64,000 bases of DNA from Pseudomonadota bacterium (GTDB lineage: Bacteria > Pseudomonadota > Gammaproteobacteria > Burkholderiales > Burkholderiaceae_C): assembly GCA_018241225.1 (NCBI GenBank), contig JAFEEG010000007.1:124001-188000 (forward strand), read 5' to 3'. A model generated the notes under the pieces. That model was not told the origin of the DNA and did no database searches. It was given only the letters and a program-made list of their open reading frames with translations. The translations under genes and the position numbers were made by a program. This document shows, one piece after another, positions 57,675-64,000 of this stretch. Position 1 is the first letter of the stretch. Every line of letters begins with the position of its first letter.

Positions 57675-57697
57675 AAACCCGGGAAATCCCTAGGTTT
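57675..57697 (-). terminator. Weak candidate terminator after mutL
   Basis: On the minus strand AAACC/GGTTT with an inner GGG/CCC pair forms a short stem-loop 18 nt after the mutL stop, followed by TTTATC. It is short and the T run is poor. The remaining ~170 nt to the hydrolase gene hold only small hairpins such as CGGC-TTCT-GCCG and no clear promoter. Confidence 0.35.
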
Positions 57698-57714
57698 GAC
57701 CTGTGAATTAGGCT

Positions 57715-59622
57715 TCAGCGCCCGCGCAGAAAGAGTGCGTCCAGGTCACGCAACGTTACTTGTCGCCATGTGGGGCGCCCGTGGTTGCACTGGTCCGAGC
57801 GCTCGGTGGCTTCCATCTGGCGCAAGAGGCCATTCATCTCGTCCAGCGTGAGCTTGCGGTTGGCCCGCACGGCGCCGTGGCAGGCCATGGTGGCCAGCAG
57901 CTCGTTCTGGGCGCGCTGCACCACCGTGCTGGCGTCGTGCTGGGCCAGCTCGGCCAGCACGCTGCGCGCCAGTTCCACCGGATCGCCTTCGGCCAGCGTG
58001 CCAGGTACCGCACGCACTGCCAGCGTCTTTGGCGAGAACGGGGTGATTTCCAGGCCCAGGGCCGGCAACACCGACGCGCAGGCCTCGGCCGTAGCCACTT
58101 CCTGCGGCGTTGCGGCAAAGGTCGCCGGAATGAGCAGGGGCTGGCTGCTGATGGCCGCGCCATCCAGCTGCGTCTTCAGCCGCTCGTAGACGATGCGCTC
58201 GTGCGCCGCGTGCATGTCGACGATGACCAGGCCCTGGCTGTTCTCGGCCAGGATGTAGATGCCTTGCAATTGCCCGAGCGCCCGGCCCAGCGGCCAGGCC
58301 TGGGCGTCGGCCGGCTCGGCTGCAGCGGGCGTGGCCGGTTGCAGGACCGGTGCGTCGACGCGCGCGGCGGCGGGCGCGAAAGCGGGAGCGAAGGCGGGCG
58401 TGGCGGCGACCGGCCTCTCGTAGGGCTGGCTCGGCCACATGGCGGCGCTGTCGCCCAGGCCCTGGCGCTCGCGCGCCACGAACGGCATCGACGGTTGCGA
58501 CCAGGGGCGCATGGCCGGGAACGGGGCGACAGGCTCTGCCAGCGGAGTGGCCGCATCGGACAGCGGCGCCTCCACGCCATGCCCGGCACGCGGCACGGCC
58601 AGCGCGTTCTCGATGGCATGGCGCACCGCCTGGTGCACTTCGCGTCCGTCGCGAAAGCGCACTTCGATCTTGGTCGGGTGAACGTTGACGTCCACACGCG
58701 CCGGATCGATCTCCAGGAACAGCGCGTACACCGGCTGGCGCTGGCCATGCAGCACGTCCTCGTAGGCGCTGCGCACCGCATGGGCCAGCACCTTGTCGCG
58801 CACGAAGCGGCCGTTGACGTAGAAGAACTGCTGGTCGCCGCGCGAGCGCGCCGCGTCCGGAATGCCGGCGCGCCCGGTGACGCGAACCGCACCCGACACG
58901 TGGTCGACCGGCACGCTGCGCGAGACGAAGTCTTCGTTCATGGCGTCGGCCAGCCGTTGCTCGAGCGACGCGGCCGCACGCCATTGCTCCACGAGCTTGC
59001 CTTCATGCCAGACGGCAAAGTCCACATCGGGCCGCGCCAGCGCGTGGCGGCGCACCGCTTCCAGGCAATGCGCAAGCTCGGTGGCATCGGTCTTGAGGAA
59101 CTTGCGCCGGGCCGGGGTGGCGAAGAACAGCTCGCGCACTTCCACCGTGGTGCCCACGGCGCGCGCAACCGGCTTGAGTTCGCCCGAGTGCCCGTCGAGC
59201 GACCAGGCGCTGCCATCATCGCCCTTGCCCTCGGCCGTGCGCGAATGCAGCGACATCTGCGCAATCGAATTGATGGCCGCCAGCGCTTCGCCCCGAAAGC
59301 CCATGGTGCCCACCGTTTCGAGCTCGTGCAGGCTGGCGATCTTGCTGGTCGCGTGACGCCGCAGCGCCACGGGCAGTTCCGAAGGCGGGATGCCCTGGCC
59401 GTCGTCCTCGACCGAGATCAGGCGCACGCCGCCCGCCAGCAGACGCACGACGATCTGGCGCGCGCCGGCGTCCAGCGCGTTGTCCACCAGTTCGCGCACC
59501 ACCGAGGCGGGGCGCTCCACCACTTCGCCTGCGGCGATCTGGCTGATCAGCTCGTCCGGCAGCTCCCGAATGGGGCGGCGGGTGGAATTGGGCTGGGTGG
59601 GGGAAGGCAGGACGGCACTCAC
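57715..59622 (-). CDS. mutL: DNA mismatch repair protein MutL
   Basis: The 635-aa GHKL ATPase links MutS mismatch recognition to downstream nicking. N-terminal ATPase motifs are complete: VRELVDNALDAGARQI, SVEDDGQGIPPSEL, TVGTMGFRGEALAAI. The middle (about 345-430) is low-complexity and Pro/Ala-rich, then comes the C-terminal dimerisation domain (ILAENSQGLVIVDMHAAHER, ACHGAVRANRKLTLDEMN). An endonuclease DQHA(X)2E(X)4E motif is represented here by DMHAAHERIVYER, a partial match only, so nicking ability is uncertain. GTG 59622 follows a TAGAAT box by 6 nt without ribosome-binding site. Confidence 0.97.
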   Translation of the reverse strand: MSAVLPSPTQPNSTRRPIRELPDELISQIAAGEVVERPASVVRELVDNALDAGARQIVVRLLAGGVRLISVEDDGQGIPPSELPVALRRHATSKIASLHELETVGTMGFRGEALAAINSIAQMSLHSRTAEGKGDDGSAWSLDGHSGELKPVARAVGTTVEVRELFFATPARRKFLKTDATELAHCLEAVRRHALARPDVDFAVWHEGKLVEQWRAAASLEQRLADAMNEDFVSRSVPVDHVSGAVRVTGRAGIPDAARSRGDQQFFYVNGRFVRDKVLAHAVRSAYEDVLHGQRQPVYALFLEIDPARVDVNVHPTKIEVRFRDGREVHQAVRHAIENALAVPRAGHGVEAPLSDAATPLAEPVAPFPAMRPWSQPSMPFVARERQGLGDSAAMWPSQPYERPVAATPAFAPAFAPAAARVDAPVLQPATPAAAEPADAQAWPLGRALGQLQGIYILAENSQGLVIVDMHAAHERIVYERLKTQLDGAAISSQPLLIPATFAATPQEVATAEACASVLPALGLEITPFSPKTLAVRAVPGTLAEGDPVELARSVLAELAQHDASTVVQRAQNELLATMACHGAVRANRKLTLDEMNGLLRQMEATERSDQCNHGRPTWRQVTLRDLDALFLRGR

Positions 59623-59628
59623 CCGGTC

Positions 59629-59634
59629 ATTCTA
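59629..59634 (-). promoter_or_regulatory. -10 element, probable leaderless mutL promoter
   Basis: Minus strand TAGAAT ends 6 nt before GTG 59622, with gaccgg between and no Shine-Dalgarno sequence. The -35 region is not consensus. The 97-bp gap to dedA also carries the dedA promoter on the other strand. Confidence 0.45.
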
Positions 59635-59705
59635 GGAAACATGCAAGCCGGTTGCCGTAGGCCCGCACGGCATGGGGATTCAGGCGAGAGTCATGCGCGC
59701 ATCGT

Positions 59706-59711
59706 GATAAT
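59706..59711 (+). promoter_or_regulatory. -10 element of dedA
   Basis: GATAAT, preceded by GT, ends 8 nt before ATG 59720 and no ribosome-binding site lies between, so a leaderless or nearly leaderless mRNA is expected. Confidence 0.45.
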
Positions 59712-59719
59712 CCAGCGCC

Positions 59720-60394
59720 ATGGAAATCATTACCTTCCTCATCGACTTCATCCTGCATGTCGACAAGCATCTCGAGGCCTTTGTTACGGCCTATGGCACA
59801 TGGGTTTACGTGCTGCTGTTCGTCATCGTGTTCGTCGAGACAGGCCTGGTGGTGATGCCTTTCCTGCCTGGCGACTCGTTGCTGTTCATCGTGGGCGCAC
59901 TGTGCGGCGTCGGAATGATGGACTTTCCGCTCGCGTGCGGGGTGCTCCTGGTGGCGGCCATTCTGGGGGACCAGTGCAACTACCAGATCGGGCGCTACTT
60001 CGGACCCAAGGTGTTCCAGTGGGAGAGCTCGCGCTTTTTCAACAAGAAGGCCTTCGATCAGGCGCATGGGTTCTACGAGCGCTACGGCGGCATCACCATC
60101 ATCCTGGCGCGCTTCATGCCCTTCATCCGCACCTTCGCGCCTTTCGTGGCGGGCGTGGCGATGATGGGGCGGCCCAAGTTCACGGCCTACAACGTGGTGG
60201 GCGCGCTGCTGTGGGTGCTGGGCATTGCGACGGCCGGCTACTTCTTCGGCAACCTGCCGTTCGTGCGCCAGCACCTGGACAAGATCATCTGGGCGCTGAT
60301 CTTCGTGCCGGGGCTCATCGCCATTTATGGCGCCTGGCACGCGGGGCGCAAGTCTTCAGACGGCGCGCCCGCGGCCGGAACTACCAAGGCCTAG
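59720..60394 (+). CDS. DedA family membrane protein
   Basis: The 224-aa protein has the SNARE-associated/VTT (DedA) domain: FVETGLVVMPFLPGDSLLFIVGAL, with LGDQCNYQIGRYFG, and the signature FARF-like ILARFMPFIRTFAPFVAGVA containing the conserved arginines. Four to five helices and two re-entrant loops are expected. The family has been linked to undecaprenyl-phosphate and lipid flipping. It lies alone on the plus strand, divergent from mutL and convergent with the glycine-zipper gene. Confidence 0.93.
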   Translation: MEIITFLIDFILHVDKHLEAFVTAYGTWVYVLLFVIVFVETGLVVMPFLPGDSLLFIVGALCGVGMMDFPLACGVLLVAAILGDQCNYQIGRYFGPKVFQWESSRFFNKKAFDQAHGFYERYGGITIILARFMPFIRTFAPFVAGVAMMGRPKFTAYNVVGALLWVLGIATAGYFFGNLPFVRQHLDKIIWALIFVPGLIAIYGAWHAGRKSSDGAPAAGTTKA

Positions 60395-60418
60395 TCGCCG
60401 GGCCTGGCGCTGCTGCCA

Positions 60419-60703
60419 TCAGTAGCGCGGCCCGTTGTTCGGATAGTAGTTGTTGGGGTACTGGTTGTAGTAGTTGCGCTGGTCGCTCTGCCGGCCGACC
60501 TCGTTGCCGATGAGCGCGCCGGCTGCTGCACCACCCACGGTGCCTACCGCGCTGCCGTGGCCCACGGCATTGCCTACCGCGCCGCCTACCACTGCGCCGC
60601 CAACGGTGCCCAATTGCTGATTGCTCGGGCCGGTGGCGCAAGCGCCCAGCAGGCCGCTGGCCGCAAGCGCAACTGCAGGAATCCAAATGCGAGTCTTGAA
60701 CAT
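60419..60703 (-). CDS. Small glycine-zipper outer-membrane lipoprotein
   Basis: The 94-aa protein has a lipoprotein signal (MFKTRIWIPAVALAASGLLG) with lipobox LGAC and Cys at about 22. A glycine-zipper segment follows (VGGAVVGGAVGNAVG and GTVGGAAAGALIGNEVG, about 33-68), then an Asn/Tyr-rich tail (NYYNQYPNNYYPNN). This resembles SlyB/glycine-zipper 2TM proteins that stabilise the outer membrane. AAGGTGACG precedes ATG 60703; the longer upstream frame lacks a signal. It is convergent with dedA, 24 nt apart. Confidence 0.85.
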   Translation of the reverse strand: MFKTRIWIPAVALAASGLLGACATGPSNQQLGTVGGAVVGGAVGNAVGHGSAVGTVGGAAAGALIGNEVGRQSDQRNYYNQYPNNYYPNNGPRY

Positions 60704-60867
60704 GATCGTCACCTTTTCAGTGGACATGGGAAGACTGTAGAAAGCGCGCCGCGCCGCGGCTGTAGGAGCCTGCCTTGCACCCCTGCGCGCCCATTCGCGC
60801 GCGCCTTGACGGACGTGCACGCCGGCCGCGTCGGACAAGGCTGGTCAGCGCCTGCTCGCCGGCAGGC

Positions 60868-62322
60868 CTAGAGCTGGCGGCTGCGTGCCAGCGGCGGGTT
60901 CTGCGCAAAGTAGCGCTGGATGCCACGCATCAGCGCATCGGCCAGGTTTTCCTGGTAGGTCGTGCTGCGCAGCTTGGCCTCTTCACCCGGGTTGCTGATG
61001 AAGGCGGTTTCCACCAGCACGCTGGGAATGTCGGGTGCCTTGAGCACCGCGAAGCCGGCCTGTTCCACCTGGCCCTTGTGCAGCTTGCCCACGTTGCGGA
61101 TCTCACCGAGCATGGCGCTGCCGAGCTTGAGGCTGTCGTTGATCTGCGCGGTGGTGCTCATGTCGAACAGGGCGCGTTGCACGTGCAGGTCTTCGGCGCG
61201 GATGTTGATGCCGCCGACCTTGTCGGCATCGTTTTCCTTGTTGGCCAGCCAGCGCGCGGCACTGCTGGACGCGCCGCGCTGGCTCAGCGCGAACACGCTG
61301 GCGCCGCTGGCATCGGGGTTGGTGAAGGCATCGGCGTGGATGCTCACGAACAGGTCGGCCTGCACGCGACGCGCCTTTTGCACGCGCACATGCAGCGGCA
61401 CGAAGAAGTCGTCGTCACGGGTGAGAAACGCGCGCATGGGGTTGCCATTCACGCTGGCGCTGTTGATGCGCTCGCGCAGGCGATGCGCCACCTGCAGCAC
61501 GATGTCTTTCTCGCGCGTGCCGTTGGGCCCGATGGCGCCCGGGTCCTCGCCGCCGTGCCCGGGGTCGAGGGCCACGATGATGATGCGGTCGGTACGCGTG
61601 GAGGTGGCGGCCACCGGCGGTGGTGCGGGCGACACGCTGGGCGGCGCGGCAGGCCGGGGAGGCGCAATGGCCACGGTGGGCGGCAGCGTCGGCGCGACCG
61701 GCGCGGTGGGGGTGCCTGCTGCAGGCCCGGGGCGCGTGGACTGCTGCGCCATCAGGTCGCCCAGCGGGTCGGCGGCCGAAGGCTTGGGCTGCGCAAAGGC
61801 GGGGGCCGGCGCCGCGGCGGGAGCATCGCGCATGCGCTCGGCAATGAGCGCCTCCATCGGGTCCACCGGCTGCTCGGGGTAGAGGTCGAGCACCAGCCGG
61901 TTCTTGTAGGCCGCCACCGGCGCCAGCGAGAAGACCTGGGGCAGCACCGACTGCTTGAGGTCGAACACGATGCGCACCACCTCGGGGGCGAACTGACCTA
62001 CGCGCAGGCCGTTGATGAAGGGGTCGTCCGGCCGGATCTTGCCGACCAGCTCGCGCAGGGCCGGGTTCAGGTTGATGCCTTCGATGTCGACGGCCAGTCG
62101 CGGCGGGTTGCCCACCACCAACTGGCGCGACTGCAGGCGAGCGTCCGACTCGATGGTGACGCGGGTGTAGTCCTTGGCCGGCCACACGCGCACCGCAACG
62201 ATGGTGGCGCCAAAGGCAATCTGCTGGCCGCTGAGCAGCAGCGCCAGGCTGCCGCCCTTGAGCACCGTGCGCCGCTGCAGCAGTCCGGTGTGAAGGCTCG
62301 ATGGGTTTTCTTGCCCGCTCAT
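60868..62322 (-). CDS. amiC: N-acetylmuramoyl-L-alanine amidase, Tat-exported
   Basis: The 484-aa periplasmic cell-separation amidase has a Tat signal (QRRTVLKGGSLALLLSG, about 16-40), an AMIN domain (about 42-150), a Pro/Ala-rich linker (160-245) and an amidase_3 zinc domain with IIVALDPGHGGEDPGAIG, SIHADAFTNPDASG and VLVETAFISNPGEE. Tat export is shared with E. coli AmiA and AmiC. It overlaps tsaE by ATGA (62319-62322), the arrangement tsaE-ami also seen in enterobacteria. A short GCCTGC/GCAGGC stem lies just after the stop. Confidence 0.93.
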   Translation of the reverse strand: MSGQENPSSLHTGLLQRRTVLKGGSLALLLSGQQIAFGATIVAVRVWPAKDYTRVTIESDARLQSRQLVVGNPPRLAVDIEGINLNPALRELVGKIRPDDPFINGLRVGQFAPEVVRIVFDLKQSVLPQVFSLAPVAAYKNRLVLDLYPEQPVDPMEALIAERMRDAPAAAPAPAFAQPKPSAADPLGDLMAQQSTRPGPAAGTPTAPVAPTLPPTVAIAPPRPAAPPSVSPAPPPVAATSTRTDRIIIVALDPGHGGEDPGAIGPNGTREKDIVLQVAHRLRERINSASVNGNPMRAFLTRDDDFFVPLHVRVQKARRVQADLFVSIHADAFTNPDASGASVFALSQRGASSSAARWLANKENDADKVGGINIRAEDLHVQRALFDMSTTAQINDSLKLGSAMLGEIRNVGKLHKGQVEQAGFAVLKAPDIPSVLVETAFISNPGEEAKLRSTTYQENLADALMRGIQRYFAQNPPLARSRQL

Positions 62323-62822
62323 GAACGAAGCGCCCTCAGCAGCTGGGCGCCGCGGGGCGTGGAGGCTTGCAGGGTCACGGTTCGCGTTTCGTCGCTCATT
62401 GCTTCTATTTTAATAGCAAGATCCTCAAGTGGAATGCGGCCTGCCGCCTTCTGCGGCCATTCAGCCAACTTGAGTCCGGGGCCCGCAAAAATGTCACGGA
62501 AGCCCGCGTCCTCCCACTCGCGCGGATCGGCGAAGCGGTAGAAGTCGAAGTGATGGATAGCCAGCCCAGAGGGCACGGCATGCGGCTCCACCACGGCGTA
62601 GGTCGGGCTCTTGATGCGACCGCGAACGCCCAGCGCATGCAGCAGGTGCCGCACGAATGTTGTCTTGCCCGCGCCCAGGTCGCCGTGCAGGGCGATGAAG
62701 CTGTCGGCCAGCTCGGGCTGCGTGATCATGGCTTGCGCCATGCGGGCTGCAAAGGACAGCGTATCGTCTTCGCTGCGCCATTGGCGCGTTTCTACAATTG
62801 GCAGGTGATCGGCAGCAGGCAA
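62319..62822 (-). CDS. tsaE: tRNA threonylcarbamoyladenosine biosynthesis ATPase TsaE
   Basis: About 167 aa. P-loop FIALHGDLGAGKTTFVRHLL lies around residue 50, followed by KSPTYAVVEPHA, HHFDFYRFADPREWEDAG and LKLAEWPQKA, the standard TsaE set; it drives turnover of the TsaBD complex in t6A formation. The start is uncertain: no ATG exists before the conserved N-terminus, so TTG 62822 is proposed (alternatives: CTG 62804-range or the later ATG at about 62740, which would cut into conserved sequence). The 5' end overlaps the divergent queG gene by about 18 nt. It overlaps the amidase gene as ATGA. Confidence 0.88.
   Translation of the reverse strand: MPAADHLPIVETRQWRSEDDTLSFAARMAQAMITQPELADSFIALHGDLGAGKTTFVRHLLHALGVRGRIKSPTYAVVEPHAVPSGLAIHHFDFYRFADPREWEDAGFRDIFAGPGLKLAEWPQKAAGRIPLEDLAIKIEAMSDETRTVTLQASTPRGAQLLRALRS
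62793..62798 (+). promoter_or_regulatory. -10 element, probable leaderless queG promoter
   Basis: TACAAT ends 6 nt before GTG 62805 with tggcag between; no Shine-Dalgarno sequence. It lies inside the 5' coding part of tsaE on the other strand. Confidence 0.45.
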
Positions 62823-63884
62823 CTCGTATCCCGTATTCAGACGCTGGCGCGGGAGCTTGGATTCTCCCAAATCGGTGTGGCAGGCGTCGACCTGTCCACG
62901 GCGGAGCCTGGGTTGATGCAATGGCTCGAAAAAGGTTTCCACGGCGAGATGTCCTACATGGCCGCGCACGGCCTGCGACGTGCTCGTCCGGCCGAACTGG
63001 TGCCCGGCACGGTCAGCGTCATTACCGCTCGCATGGACTACCTGCCCAGGGCCACGCCCGATGACTGGCAGCGCGTGGAATTTGCGCGCCTGGATCGTCC
63101 GCAGGAGGCCGTCGTCTCGATGTATGCGCGCGGCCGCGACTATCACAAGGTGCTGCGCTCGCGCCTGCAGAAGCTGGCCGAGGGCATCGCGGCCGAGATC
63201 GGCCCCTTTGGTCATCGCGCATTCACCGATTCGGCTCCCGTGCTCGAGGCCGAGCTCGCCTCACGCAGCGGTCAGGGCTGGCGCGGCAAGCACACGCTGG
63301 TGCTGGACCGCGAGGCGGGCTCCATGTTCTTTCTTGGCGAGATCTACGTCGACCTGGCGCTGCCGCCCAGCGATCCGGTCAGCGCGCATTGCGGCTCGTG
63401 CAGCGCCTGCATCGACATCTGTCCCACGCAGGCCATCGTGGCACCGCACCGGCTCGATGCGCGGCGCTGCATCTCGTACTTGACCATCGAGCATGCAGGG
63501 CCGATTCCGCGCGAGCTGCGTCCGCTCTTGGCCAATCGAATCTACGGCTGCGACGATTGCCAGCTGGCCTGCCCCTGGAACAAGTTCGCCCGAAGAAGTG
63601 CGCTGCCCGATTTCGATCCGCGCGAGGGGCTCACCGGCAGCACGCTGGCCGGGTTGTTCGCGTGGAGCGAAGAGGAATTCCTGTCGCGCACCGAGGGCAG
63701 CCCCATCCGCCGCATCGGGCACGAGCGCTGGCTGCGCAACATCGCGGTGGCGTTGGGCAACGCGCTGCGCGGTGGCGATGCCTCGGCCCGCGAGGCATTG
63801 CAATTGCGCCTGCAGCACCCGAGTGCGCTGGTGCGCGAGCATGTCGAGTGGGCGCTCGGGCAAGCCCCTGATTCACAGCGCTAG
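62805..63884 (+). CDS. queG: Epoxyqueuosine reductase
   Basis: The 359-aa iron-sulfur/cobalamin enzyme carries out the last step of queuosine synthesis in tRNA, reducing epoxyqueuosine. Two [4Fe-4S] motifs are visible, CGSCSACIDICPTQAI near residue 200 and CDDCQLACPWNKF near residue 250, plus the N-terminal catalytic domain (LARELGFSQIGVAGVDL, GFHGEMSYMAAHG, ARMDYLP, YARGRDYHKVLR) with the conserved Asp region. GTG 62805 follows TACAAT by 6 nt. Its stop lies in a CTAG shared with the convergent downstream gene. Confidence 0.95.
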   Translation: MIGSRQLVSRIQTLARELGFSQIGVAGVDLSTAEPGLMQWLEKGFHGEMSYMAAHGLRRARPAELVPGTVSVITARMDYLPRATPDDWQRVEFARLDRPQEAVVSMYARGRDYHKVLRSRLQKLAEGIAAEIGPFGHRAFTDSAPVLEAELASRSGQGWRGKHTLVLDREAGSMFFLGEIYVDLALPPSDPVSAHCGSCSACIDICPTQAIVAPHRLDARRCISYLTIEHAGPIPRELRPLLANRIYGCDDCQLACPWNKFARRSALPDFDPREGLTGSTLAGLFAWSEEEFLSRTEGSPIRRIGHERWLRNIAVALGNALRGGDASAREALQLRLQHPSALVREHVEWALGQAPDSQR

Positions 63885-64000
63885 CGCGCCTGGCGCTTGC
63901 GCATCCACCACTGGAGCAGCTCGAACAGCGCCTCGCTCGCCAGGGCCAGGCCCGCGGCCGGCAGGGCACCGGCCAGCAGCAGTGCGCGATCGTTCAAGGC
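63881..64000 (-). CDS. C-terminus of a probable ABC transporter permease, 5' part outside the window
   Basis: Only the last 39 codons are visible: LNDRALLLAGALPAAGLALA, then SEALFELLQWWMRKRQAR and stop. The end of a hydrophobic helix followed by a basic tail, and the LLAGALPAAGLAL pattern, recall permeases of osmoprotectant (glycine betaine/choline) ABC importers, but 39 residues do not allow a firm call. Stop TAG is shared with queG through a CTAG. Confidence 0.4.
   Translation of the reverse strand, partial: ALNDRALLLAGALPAAGLALASEALFELLQWWMRKRQAR

Overview
The window is a compact, GC-rich (roughly two-thirds G+C by eye) bacterial chromosome segment with almost no gene-free space: no gap exceeds about 270 bases. 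Gene content and order (tpiA-secG-tRNA-Leu-nuoA..N followed by a DUF2818 gene and a NUDIX gene, livG-livF-binding protein-livH-livM, a YbiB gene inside a nitrate operon) point to a betaproteobacterium of the order Burkholderiales, most likely family Comamonadaceae (Variovorax/Acidovorax-like). No rRNA, insertion sequence, prophage or CRISPR array was seen. Both window ends cut through a gene.

Layout. 1-629: 3'-truncated sterol-desaturase-like gene. 712-7894 (minus): assimilatory nitrate operon of transporter, FAD oxidoreductase, nitrate reductase, ybiB and cobA. It is preceded by a near-consensus sigma-54 promoter and an RNA hairpin with the loop expected for an ANTAR target. 8145-9428 (plus): the divergent regulator, an ANTAR protein fused to a region with two NarX P-box-like motifs. 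9507-14484: tsaD, a hydrolase, Hsp20, a lone LIV-type binding protein and an aminotransferase. 14610-19900: rpsO, pnp, a quinone oxidoreductase, tpiA, secG and tRNA-Leu(GAG). 19957-34399: the complete 14-gene nuo operon for respiratory complex I. 34413-37254: DUF2818, NUDIX and DUF1178 genes and a secreted pair. 37270-44096: an ABC exporter divergent from a marR-outer membrane factor-emrA-emrB multidrug efflux operon. 44293-49016: branched-chain amino-acid ABC transporter. 49106-55575: DUF3224, then an AttH/FtsX-type ABC module interrupted by an ECF42-like sigma factor and its YCII/DGPF partner. 55572-63884: miaA, a hydrolase, mutL, dedA, a glycine-zipper lipoprotein, amidase, tsaE and queG. 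This keeps the order of the enterobacterial queG-tsaE-ami-mutL-miaA cluster with insertions. 63881-64000: end of a probable ABC permease gene.

How the parts work together. The left block takes up nitrate and reduces it to nitrite. CobA supplies the sirohaem precursor needed by a nitrite reductase that is not in the window. The divergent ANTAR protein probably senses nitrate and controls this operon by binding its leader RNA. The nuo block is the main NADH entry to respiration. Several genes serve tRNA modification: tsaD and tsaE (t6A), miaA (i6A), queG (queuosine).

A cross-window feature is recurrent leaderless expression. At least six genes (tsaD, the DUF1178 gene, marR, mutL, dedA, queG) have a -10-like hexamer 6-8 nt before the start codon and no Shine-Dalgarno sequence.
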